Source: Kitasatospora sp. NA04385 (lineage in GTDB: Bacteria > Actinomycetota > Actinomycetes > Streptomycetales > Streptomycetaceae). Taken from it: a DNA stretch of 64,000 nucleotides. The translations under genes were made by a program, and so were the position numbers. Positions 16,300 to 23,095 of this stretch are shown here, piece after piece. The notes beneath the pieces were generated by a model. That model did not search any database. It was not told where the DNA came from and saw only the letters and a program-made list of their open reading frames with translations. Position 1 is the first letter of the stretch. Every line of letters begins with the position of its first letter. The stretch is from NCBI RefSeq assembly GCF_013364235.1, contig NZ_CP054919.1:5726049-5790048 (forward strand). Direction: 5' to 3'.

Positions 16300-17658
16300 T
16301 CACTTCGCCTGGGCCACGGCGTCGTCGATCTCCTTGGCGGTGGCCGTCAGGCCCGCCCGGAGGTCGGTCTGCTGGCCGGACTCCACCGCGTAGCTGAGGT
16401 TCTGCAGCGACACCTGGTAGGCGCCGCCGTTGACGCTCGCCGGGGTGGTCGAGGAGTGCGGGTTCTTCGCGACGTCGACGAAGGTGCGGAAGTTCGGGTC
16501 CGCGTCCAGCTTCGGCGAGTCCAGCGCGGCCAGGGTGCTCGGCACGTTGTGGATCGCGTTGGCGAAGGACACCACCGCGTCGGTGTCGGTGGTCAGGTAC
16601 TTGACGAAGGTCCAGGCCGCGGTCTGCTTCTTCGAGCCGTTGGCGACGCCGACGATGGTGCCGGTCTGGTAGCCGCGCCCGTACGTCGCGGCCTGGTCGT
16701 CCGGCACCGGGAACGGCGCGGTCGCCCACTCGAAGTCCGGCTTCTCCTCGGCCAGCGAGGCGGTCCGCCACTCGCCGTCCAGGCTCATCGCCACCTGCCC
16801 GGTCTGGAACGGGTTCTTGGCGCTGAACTCGTCGCCGAAGGTGGTCCGGTACTTCTCCAGCTTCTCGAACCCGCCGAGCCGGTCGACCAGTTGCTTCTGC
16901 CAGGTCAGCGCCGCGGCCACGGTCGGGTCGGTGGCCACGTTCGACGTGCCGTCCGGGCCGAAGTACGTGCTGCCGTACTGGCCGAGGTAGTGCGCGATCG
17001 CCGTCTCGTAGCCGTGGTAGTTCGGCATGAAGCCCAACTGCTTGAACGAGTCGCCGTCGGCGACCGTCAGCTTGGCGGCGTCCTCGGCGAACTCGCCGAA
17101 GGTCTTCGGCGGCGCGGTGATGCCCGCCGCCGCGAACGCGGTCTTGTTGTAGTACAGCCCGTACGCGTCGCCCAGCAGCGGCAGCGCGCACTGGTTGTCC
17201 TGGTACCGGCTGTACTGGAGCATCGCCGCGGGGAAGGTCTTCGCCGGGTCGATGCCGTCCTTGCGCAGCATCGGCCCGAGGTCGGCCCACACGTGCGAGG
17301 AGCAGAACTTGCCCACGTTGTCGGTGGAGAACGAGGACACCACGTCCGGGGCGTCCGGGCCGCCCGCGCGCAGCGCCTGCTCGGCCTTGTCGTCGGCGAT
17401 GTTGCCGATCACCTTGACGTGGATGTTGGGGTGCAGCTTCTCGAAGGCGGCGACGTTGTCGTTGATCGCCTTCACCTCGTTGTCCTGGCTCCAGCCGTGC
17501 CAGAAGGTGATCGTCACGTCCTGGCCGGAAGCCGAACCGTCCTGCCCGCCACCGGAGTTGGTGCCGGTGCAGGCGGAGGCCAGCAGCGCCGTGCAGAACG
17601 CGGCGGTGAGCGCGGCCAGCGGGCGGCGGACGAGCGGGGATCTGCGGGTCGTGTCCAC
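16300..17658 (-). CDS. csnE: Extracellular sugar-binding lipoprotein, probable CsnE
   Basis: A 452-residue solute-binding protein. The GTG start at 17658 follows AGGAGTGCAATCCCC. The N-terminus has RR residues, a hydrophobic stretch and a lipobox ending LLASAC, giving a lipid-anchored protein. The mature part shows the family-1 binding-protein pattern: VTITFWHGWSQDNEVKAIND, AFEKLHPNIHVKV, ALPLLGDAYGLYYNKTAFA and VAMSLDGEWRTA. It captures the oligosaccharide, probably chitosan-derived, for the CsnFG permeases. Confidence 0.85.
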   Translation of the reverse strand: MDTTRRSPLVRRPLAALTAAFCTALLASACTGTNSGGGQDGSASGQDVTITFWHGWSQDNEVKAINDNVAAFEKLHPNIHVKVIGNIADDKAEQALRAGGPDAPDVVSSFSTDNVGKFCSSHVWADLGPMLRKDGIDPAKTFPAAMLQYSRYQDNQCALPLLGDAYGLYYNKTAFAAAGITAPPKTFGEFAEDAAKLTVADGDSFKQLGFMPNYHGYETAIAHYLGQYGSTYFGPDGTSNVATDPTVAAALTWQKQLVDRLGGFEKLEKYRTTFGDEFSAKNPFQTGQVAMSLDGEWRTASLAEEKPDFEWATAPFPVPDDQAATYGRGYQTGTIVGVANGSKKQTAAWTFVKYLTTDTDAVVSFANAIHNVPSTLAALDSPKLDADPNFRTFVDVAKNPHSSTTPASVNGGAYQVSLQNLSYAVESGQQTDLRAGLTATAKEIDDAVAQAK

Positions 17659-17765
17659 GGGGATTGCACTCCTGAGGGGTACGGCGGCAGGGCGGCATGG
17701 CCCCGCGGCCCATGGGGCGGGGGTGGAAGCGAACGTGCGTCAGTGCGTCGGCGGAGCCGGCGGGG

Positions 17766-18956
17766 TCAGTGGGTGCTGAACAGGACGTCCCGGGTGCTCG
17801 CCAGCGCGCGCTGCAGCGCGCCGGTCAGGACGGGCGGCCCGGGCACGGCCGACAGCCGCACCTCCGGCCGCGGGATGGACATCCGGCCCAGGGCCTCCTG
17901 GACCAGCTCCCGCAGGCGCTCCCCGCCCGCGGTCGGCGTCCCCCCGGAGAGCACCACCAGCTCCGGGTCCACCACCGAGGCGATCACGGCCAGCCCGACC
18001 GCCAGCCGTTCGGCCAGCTCGGTCAGGAAGGCCTCGCCCTCGGCGGTGCCCAGGGCCCCGGCCACCGCCTGCGCGGCGTCGGCGCCGCGCAGCCCGTGCC
18101 GGCGGGCCAGCGCCAGCACGGCCGGCTCGCCGGCCAAGTCCTGGAACCCGCCGGTCACCTTCCGGCGGGAGTTCAACGACACCGGGGCGTCCGGCACCGG
18201 CATGTAGCCGACCTCGCCCGCGCCCCCGGTGAAACCCCGGTGCAGCCGACCCGCGAGGACGATCGCCGCGCCGATGCCCTCCTCGGCCCACAGCAGCACG
18301 AAGTCCTCGCACCCCGCCGCCGCGCCGCCGGCCTGCTCGGCCACCGCGGCCAGGTTCACGTCGTTCTCGATCGACACCGGTGCGCCCAGGGCGAGTTCGA
18401 GCTCCTCCACCAGCCGCGGCGAGTGCCAGCCCGGCAGGTGCGAGGCGTAGCGCAGCTTCCCGGTCACCGGGTCCGGCGCGCCGCCGATCCCGATCACCAC
18501 CTCGCGCAGCGCCCCCGGGGCGAGCTGCGCCCGGCGCACCGTCTCCGCGACCGCCTCGGCGACCCGCTCCACGGTCTCCGCGGCCGACCAGCCCTTGGTC
18601 GACACCCGGTGCTCGGCCAGCGTCGTGCCGGTGATGTCCGCGACCGCGACCCGCACCGAGGTGCTCGTCACGTCCACGCCCGCGACATGGGCCGCCGCCG
18701 GGTTCACCTGGTACAGCTGGGCGTTGGGCCCGGGGCCGCCGGCGGTCGTCCCGACCGGCACCACCAGCCCGACCGCCTCCAGCCGGGCCAGCAGCTGCGA
18801 GGCGGTCGGCTTGGAGAGCCCGGTCAGGCTGCCGATCTGGGTACGGGACAGCGGGCCGTTCGCGAGCAGCAGCTCCAGCGCGGCGCGGTCGTTTATGGCC
18901 CGCAGCAGGCTCGGCGTACCGGCCAGCGGGGAACGGGGCGTCTTTCGGGTGGTCAC
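17766..18956 (-). CDS. csnR: ROK-family transcriptional repressor, probable CsnR
   Basis: A 396-residue regulator. The GTG at 18956 follows AGAGGAGGATC. The N-terminal winged helix-turn-helix reads LSRTQIGSLTGLSKPTASQL. The ROK domain follows, with AGVDVTSTSVRVAVADITG and ENDVNLAAVAEQAGG. The usual zinc-binding CxCGxxGC motif is not present in the HRGFTGGAGEVGYMP region. CsnR of Streptomyces represses the chitosanase regulon and its own operon until glucosamine oligomers arrive. A palindrome suited to a dimer lies 40 bp upstream of the start. Confidence 0.75.
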   Translation of the reverse strand: MTTRKTPRSPLAGTPSLLRAINDRAALELLLANGPLSRTQIGSLTGLSKPTASQLLARLEAVGLVVPVGTTAGGPGPNAQLYQVNPAAAHVAGVDVTSTSVRVAVADITGTTLAEHRVSTKGWSAAETVERVAEAVAETVRRAQLAPGALREVVIGIGGAPDPVTGKLRYASHLPGWHSPRLVEELELALGAPVSIENDVNLAAVAEQAGGAAAGCEDFVLLWAEEGIGAAIVLAGRLHRGFTGGAGEVGYMPVPDAPVSLNSRRKVTGGFQDLAGEPAVLALARRHGLRGADAAQAVAGALGTAEGEAFLTELAERLAVGLAVIASVVDPELVVLSGGTPTAGGERLRELVQEALGRMSIPRPEVRLSAVPGPPVLTGALQRALASTRDVLFSTH

Positions 18957-18995
18957 GGCCCGATCCTCCTCTGCTCACACCGTTGCGGCCAACTG

Positions 18996-19011
18996 TTAGG
19001 AAAGTTTCCAA
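18996..19011. promoter_or_regulatory. Putative CsnR operator
   Basis: TTAGGAAAGTTTCCAA is an almost perfect 16-bp palindrome and stands out as AT-rich in its surroundings. It lies 40 bp upstream of the csnR start, and the A/T-flanked GGAAA/TTTCC arms are as I recall the CsnR box. It is probably the autoregulatory and operon operator. Confidence 0.65.
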
Positions 19012-19098
19012 TCGCGAGGCGCAGATGTCAACGGTCCGACATCGGTTCGTTGTGCGGCGGTGGGGAAGACCGCCGGGCCCGGGGCGGGCACGCCGAGC

Positions 19099-19124
19099 GG
19101 CCCGTCCGCGCGGGCGGACGGGCC
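19099..19124. terminator. Hairpin terminator
   Basis: GGCCCGTCCGC pairs perfectly with GCGGACGGGCC over a 4-base loop. It lies downstream of the minus-strand SDR region, close to the csnR promoter, and would stop transcripts coming from the SDR side. Confidence 0.65.
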
Positions 19125-19154
19125 GGAGGGGGGCCGGAGCGGGCCGGGAGCGGG

Positions 19155-19283
19155 CTAGAACACCCCGGAGACGTGCGCGTTGGCGGCGATCACCGCGGTG
19201 ACCAGCACGGTCAGCAGCACGCCCAGCGCGGCGGCCAGGTAGAGCCGGCGCTCGGGGGAGCCCTCGCCGGGCAGCGCCAGCAC
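19155..19283 (-). CDS. Possible small membrane protein
   Basis: From a GTG at 19283 the frame gives 42 residues: VLALPGEGSPERRLYLAAAL followed by GVLLTVLVTAVIAANA and a short polar end. That is one clear membrane helix, with the Arg-rich side predicted inside. The frame stays open well upstream, through the end of the SDR gene, so the start is uncertain, and the ribosome site is weak. It looks like the very small single-helix proteins found near transport and redox genes in Streptomyces. No function can be assigned. Confidence 0.35.
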   Translation of the reverse strand: MLALPGEGSPERRLYLAAALGVLLTVLVTAVIAANAHVSGVF

Positions 19284-19345
19284 GCCGCCGGTGACCGCGG
19301 CGCCCGCGCGCAGCGCCCGCAGGGCGGCCTCGGCGGTGCGGGCGG

Positions 19346-20089
19346 CTACCAGGGCAGCGGGCCGTCCTCGTCGAAGAAGGCGCCGCTGGGCCCGTCGTCG
19401 GGCAGCGTGGCCAGCCGGATCGCGACCCGCGCGCCCTGCTCGGGGCTGCGGGTGCCCCGGTGGCCGTTCAGGTCGGTGGCGCAGAAGCCGGGGCAGCCCA
19501 GGTTGACCAGCACGCCGGTGCCGCGCAGCTCCTTGGCGTACTGCACGGTCACCGCGTTCAGGAGGGTCTTGGACGGCGAGTAGGCCGCCGAGATCGGGCC
19601 GGTCTCCCCGGCCGGGTCGGACTGCCGGGTCAGCGAGCCCACCACGCTGGACATGTTGACGATCCGCGGGGACGCCGAGCGGCGCAGCAGCGGCAGCAGC
19701 GCGTTGGTCACCCGGATCACCCCCAGCACGTTGGTCTCCAGCACCGTCCGGACCTCCGCCAGGTCGACCACGGTCGGCTCCTGCGGGACGGACCCGGTCA
19801 CCGCCGCGTTGTTGACCAGCACGTCGAGCCGCCCGAAGCGCTCGGCCAGCACCGCGGCCGCCGCCGAGGCGTCGTCGGTGACGTCCAGCGGCACCCCGAA
19901 GGCGTCCGCGCCGCCCGCCCGCAGCGCCGCCACGGCCGCCGCGCGCCGCCCCTCGTCGCGGGCCCCGACCCCGACCCGCCAGCCCAGCGCGCCGAGGCCC
20001 GCCGCGATCTCGTACCCGATGCCCTTGTTCGCGCCGGTGACCAGCGCGACCGTCCTGCTGTCCGTCGTGTTCTCGTCCATGCCGTCCAT
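19346..20089 (-). CDS. Short-chain dehydrogenase/reductase
   Basis: About 247 residues. The cofactor loop ALVTGANKGIGYEIAAGLG, DVTDD, VLVNNAAVTGS and the catalytic Ser (IVNMSSVVGS), Tyr and Lys (AAYSPSKTLLNAVTVQ) are all present, followed by the substrate loop VNLGCPGFCATDLNGHRGTR. This is a classical SDR using NAD(P)H; the TGANKGIG loop and the tail FFDEDGPLPW are common in carbonyl-reductase-like members. It is divergent from a LysR regulator, with a palindrome between them, so its expression is probably controlled by that regulator. The substrate is unknown. Confidence 0.88.
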   Translation of the reverse strand: MDGMDENTTDSRTVALVTGANKGIGYEIAAGLGALGWRVGVGARDEGRRAAAVAALRAGGADAFGVPLDVTDDASAAAAVLAERFGRLDVLVNNAAVTGSVPQEPTVVDLAEVRTVLETNVLGVIRVTNALLPLLRRSASPRIVNMSSVVGSLTRQSDPAGETGPISAAYSPSKTLLNAVTVQYAKELRGTGVLVNLGCPGFCATDLNGHRGTRSPEQGARVAIRLATLPDDGPSGAFFDEDGPLPW

Positions 20090-20135
20090 GCTCCGGCCGC
20101 CGCCCGGGCCGCGGCCAGGACCGATCCGGGCACCC

Positions 20136-20158
20136 GGCGATACCCGCCGGGTATCGCC
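20136..20158. promoter_or_regulatory. LysR-type operator between SDR and LysR genes
   Basis: A perfect palindrome: arms GGCGATACCC and GGGTATCGCC around a 3-base centre. Inside it, ATAC...GTAT fits the T-N11-A pattern of LysR-family sites. It lies 14 bp before the LysR start and 47 bp from the SDR start. Confidence 0.75.
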
Positions 20159-20171
20159 GTAGGCTGGGCGG

Positions 20172-21023
20172 GTGGAGACCCGGGAACTGCGGTACTTCGT
20201 GGCCGTCGCCGAGGAGTTGCACTTCGGCCGGGCGGCGGCCCGGCTGGGCATGGCGCAGCCGCCGCTGTCGCGGGCGATCGCCCGGCTGGAGCGCCGGCTC
20301 GGCACCGCCCTGCTGGAGCGCGACAGCCACGGCGTGGCACTGACCGGCGCGGGCCGGGTGCTGCTGAGCGAGGGCCGGGCCGCGCTGGACGCGGTGGCCG
20401 CCGCCGAGGCCCGCACCCGCCGGGCCGGGCAGCCCGGCCTGGTGCTGGCGGCGAAGGCGGGCGCCTCCGCCGAGCTGCTGGCGGCGCTGCTGGCCGCCTA
20501 CGCGGCGCAGCCGGGCGCGGTGCCGGTGGACGTGCGGCTGTGCCAGTACGGCGAGCAGGGGCCGCTGCTGCGCCGCGGCGAGGCCGACGTCGCGCTGCTG
20601 CACCTGCCGTTCGACTCCACGGCCGGTCTGGACACCGAGGAGCTGCACAGCGAGGGCCAGGTCGCGGTGCTGCCCGCCGCCCACCCGCTGGCCGCCCGCC
20701 CGGAGCTGCGCCTGGCCGAGCTGGCCGGGCTGGCCGACCTGCCCGCGCCCCGCTACCCGCGCCCGGACGGCACCCACCCGGACGGGCCGGGCCCGGCGAT
20801 CCGCGACCACGCCCAGCTCTACCAGCTGATCGCCCTGGGCCGGACGTGCGCCGTCCTCCCGGACTCCTGCCGCAGCCAGCTGCGCCCGGACGTCGTCCCG
20901 GTGCCCGTCCCGGACGCCCCGCGGGTCACCACCGTGCTCGCCTGGCCCCCCGACAGCCGCTCCCGCCCGCTGGCCGACCTGCTGCGGGCGGCGACGGGCA
21001 GCCGATCAGTGCTGGGTCGGTAG
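20172..21023 (+). CDS. LysR-family transcriptional regulator
   Basis: A 283-residue regulator from GTG 20172. The helix-turn-helix is classical: LRYFVAVAEELHFGRAAARL, MAQPPLSRAIARLERRLG, LLERDSHGVALTGAGRVLL. The effector domain follows from ~residue 90. A TAGGCT box lies six bases before the start, suggesting a leaderless or near-leaderless transcript. The gene probably controls itself and the divergent SDR through the palindrome between them. Its 3' end overlaps the convergent mechanosensitive channel gene by 18 bp. Confidence 0.9.
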   Translation: METRELRYFVAVAEELHFGRAAARLGMAQPPLSRAIARLERRLGTALLERDSHGVALTGAGRVLLSEGRAALDAVAAAEARTRRAGQPGLVLAAKAGASAELLAALLAAYAAQPGAVPVDVRLCQYGEQGPLLRRGEADVALLHLPFDSTAGLDTEELHSEGQVAVLPAAHPLAARPELRLAELAGLADLPAPRYPRPDGTHPDGPGPAIRDHAQLYQLIALGRTCAVLPDSCRSQLRPDVVPVPVPDAPRVTTVLAWPPDSRSRPLADLLRAATGSRSVLGR

Positions 21024-22073
21024 GGGCTTGGCGGCCAGCGAGCGCGCCGAGTTCGGGTCGGCCAGGGCGGACGGCGGGAGGATCTCGGGGGCGGTGGGCT
21101 GGGCCGGGACGGTGGCGGCGGCCTCCTCCTTGAGCTTGACGCCCGCCAGGTCGAAGGCGGCCTTCAGGCGCACCCGCAGGGCGCGCGAGACCTGGGCGGA
21201 CTTCCCGGGGCTGCAGCGGGCCTCGATCCGCAGCTGCACGGAGTCGACCGAGACCGACTCGACGCCCAGCACCTTGACCCGGCCCCAGATCAGCTCGTCG
21301 TACGGGCTCTCCTTGGCGAGCTGCTCGGCGGTCTCGGCGACCAGCAGCTCGACCCGCTCCAGGTCCTCCTTGTAGCCGATCTGGACGTCGACGGTGGCGG
21401 TGCCCCAGCCCTGGCTCATGTTGGCGATCCGCTTGACCTCGCCGTTGCGGATGTACCAGATCTCGCCGGAGGAGCCGCGCAGCTTGGTGACCCGCAGGCC
21501 GACCTCCAGCACGGTGCCGGTGGCGACGCCGGTGTCGATCTCGTCGCCGACGCCGTACTGGTCCTCCATGATCATGAAGACGCCGGAGAGGAAGTCGGTG
21601 ACCAGGTTGCGGGCGCCGAAACCGATCGCCACGCCGGCCACGCCGGCCGAGGCCAGCAGCGGGGCCAGGTCGACGCCGAGCACCGACAGGGCCATCAGCG
21701 AGGCGGTGCCCAGGATGGTGAAGGAGGCCGCCGAGCGCAGCACCGAGCCGATCGCCTCGGAACGCTGCTGCCGCCGCTCGGTGTTGACCACGCCGCTGTT
21801 GGCCAGCAGGCCGCCGAGCACCCCGTGGTCGTTGTCGGCCTCCGCGGGCCGCCCCATCCGGGCCACCAGCTTGTCGATCACCTTGCGGACCACGGCCCGC
21901 AGCACCAGGGCCAGCCCGAGGATGAAGACGATCCGGACGCCGTCCACCACCCAGCCCTGCCAGTTCTCGTCCAGCCACCCGGCCGCCTGCCGGGTGGTGT
22001 CCGTCACATCTGCGGCACTGGTGGGCAGCGTGAAGGTCGGCGCGGTGCTGTCGGCAGTGGAATCGGCGAGCAT
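21006..22073 (-). CDS. MscS-family small-conductance mechanosensitive channel
   Basis: A 355-residue protein. Three membrane helices are visible: ~44-62 (GVRIVFILGLALVLRAVV), ~110-130 (SFTILGTASLMALSVLGV) and the pore helix PLLASAGVAGVAIGFGARNLV. The soluble beta domain follows: EDQYGVGDEID, GTVLEVGLRVTKLRGSSGEI, WYIRNGEVKRIANMSQGW. These are hallmarks of MscS channels, which release solutes at hypo-osmotic shock. The C-terminus is a Pro/Ala-rich cytoplasmic tail. Confidence 0.92.
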   Translation of the reverse strand: MLADSTADSTAPTFTLPTSAADVTDTTRQAAGWLDENWQGWVVDGVRIVFILGLALVLRAVVRKVIDKLVARMGRPAEADNDHGVLGGLLANSGVVNTERRQQRSEAIGSVLRSAASFTILGTASLMALSVLGVDLAPLLASAGVAGVAIGFGARNLVTDFLSGVFMIMEDQYGVGDEIDTGVATGTVLEVGLRVTKLRGSSGEIWYIRNGEVKRIANMSQGWGTATVDVQIGYKEDLERVELLVAETAEQLAKESPYDELIWGRVKVLGVESVSVDSVQLRIEARCSPGKSAQVSRALRVRLKAAFDLAGVKLKEEAAATVPAQPTAPEILPPSALADPNSARSLAAKPLPTQH

Positions 22074-22079
22074 CGCCCC

Positions 22080-22085
22080 ACTGTA
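22080..22085 (-). promoter_or_regulatory. -10 box placed for a leaderless mscS transcript
   Basis: On the minus strand TACAGT ends six bases before the ATG at 22073, with no ribosome site between them. Confidence 0.4.
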
Positions 22086-22370
22086 GCGAGCCCGTTCACC
22101 CGCTCGGACGGCCCGTCAGGGCACCGGGCCGGTTCCGGACACGCACCGCACCGCCACCCGCACGGTACGTGCAGGAGGGCCGTCAGCTGGGCATACCGGC
22201 TATGGCGGCCCGCGCGGGGGCTCACCGCACGCGCGCGGGCCGTTCACGGAGAAATGGTGGCGTCGTACGACGGCGTAAGGCGACACTGAGGGGGATCACG
22301 CCCCGCGCGGGGCGCGGTCACCCGCTCGACTCGGCGCGAGCCACGCGCCGCAGGCGTCCAAGGAGGCCCC
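22086..22370. other. Divergent intergenic region
   Basis: About 285 bp between the mechanosensitive channel and the HNH gene. It holds a palindrome CGCCCCGCGCGGGGCG near 22302-22317 and a tiny in-frame ATG...TGA of 11 codons at 22254-22289. The latter has GGAGAA directly abutting its ATG, too close for a normal ribosome site. Otherwise I see nothing. Confidence 0.4.
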
Positions 22371-22982
22371 GTGCCGCATGTCCTTGTCCTCAACGCGTCG
22401 TACGAGCCGCTCGGTGTCGTCTCGATGCGACGCGCCCTCATCCTGGTCCTCAACCACAAGGCGATCGCCCTGGAGGATGCGGGCACCACACTGCACAGCG
22501 CCACCGGTGCCGTCCAGGCACCGTCCGTCGTCAAACTGACCCGTTTCGTGCGGGTCCCCTACCGAGGCCCCGTACCGCTGACCAGGCGGGCGCTGTTCGC
22601 CCGCGACCACGGCCGGTGCGTGTACTGCGGGGCCGCCGCCACCAGTGTCGACCACGTCATCCCGCGCAGCCGGGGCGGCCAGCACCGGTGGGACAACGTG
22701 GTGGCGGCCTGCCGCCGCTGCAACCACACCAAGGCCGACCGGCACCTCGCCGACCTCGGCTGGCGGATGAAGCGCCCCCCGGCCGCCCCCAGCGGCCTGG
22801 CCTGGCGGGTCATCGGCACCGGGATCAAGGACCCGCGCTGGCGGCCCTACCTGGAGCCGTACGGCGGCCTCGACCAGTTCCGGGACTTCGAGCACCACGA
22901 CCATCCGGAGACGGTCCTGCCCGTTCCCGTCCGCACCCGTCCGATCCGCCGCGGCGAGCAGCACGCACCGCTCTCCGCCTGA
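22371..22982 (+). CDS. HNH endonuclease family protein
   Basis: A 203-residue protein from GTG 22371 (VPHVLVLNASYEPLGVVSMR). The core is an HNH fold with two zinc knuckles: GRCVYCGAAATSVDHVIPRS, RGGQHRWDNVVAACRRCNH. The His of DHV, the Asn of WDN and the final CNH form the nuclease signature. The N-terminal motif LNASYEPL is diagnostic of a widespread chromosomal HNH family with unclear role, often single-copy in actinobacteria. There is no toxin, restriction or phage context here, so a housekeeping nuclease is likelier than a mobile one. Confidence 0.88.
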   Translation: MPHVLVLNASYEPLGVVSMRRALILVLNHKAIALEDAGTTLHSATGAVQAPSVVKLTRFVRVPYRGPVPLTRRALFARDHGRCVYCGAAATSVDHVIPRSRGGQHRWDNVVAACRRCNHTKADRHLADLGWRMKRPPAAPSGLAWRVIGTGIKDPRWRPYLEPYGGLDQFRDFEHHDHPETVLPVPVRTRPIRRGEQHAPLSA

Positions 22983-23046
22983 ACAGACAAGGGCCTGCCC
23001 GACACGACCACCGGTACGCCTCATGGGCCGCCGCCGCCCCCGGAAC

Positions 23047-23074
23047 GGGAGCGCCGGCGGCCCGCCGCGTTCCC
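23047..23074. terminator. Imperfect hairpin between convergent genes
   Basis: GGGAGCGCCGGCGG pairs with CCGCCGCGTTCCC, with one mismatch and one bulge. It lies between the HNH gene and the GH84 gene. Confidence 0.5.
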
Positions 23075-23095
23075 GCTGCCGGGGCGTCCGCGCCG

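Noticed and set aside
22254..22289. An 11-codon leader ORF (MVASYDGVRRH) before the HNH gene, as a possible attenuator
   Set aside because: The purine-rich GGAGAA abuts the ATG with no spacing, and the codons show no regulatory amino-acid run. Nothing links it to a downstream hairpin choice.
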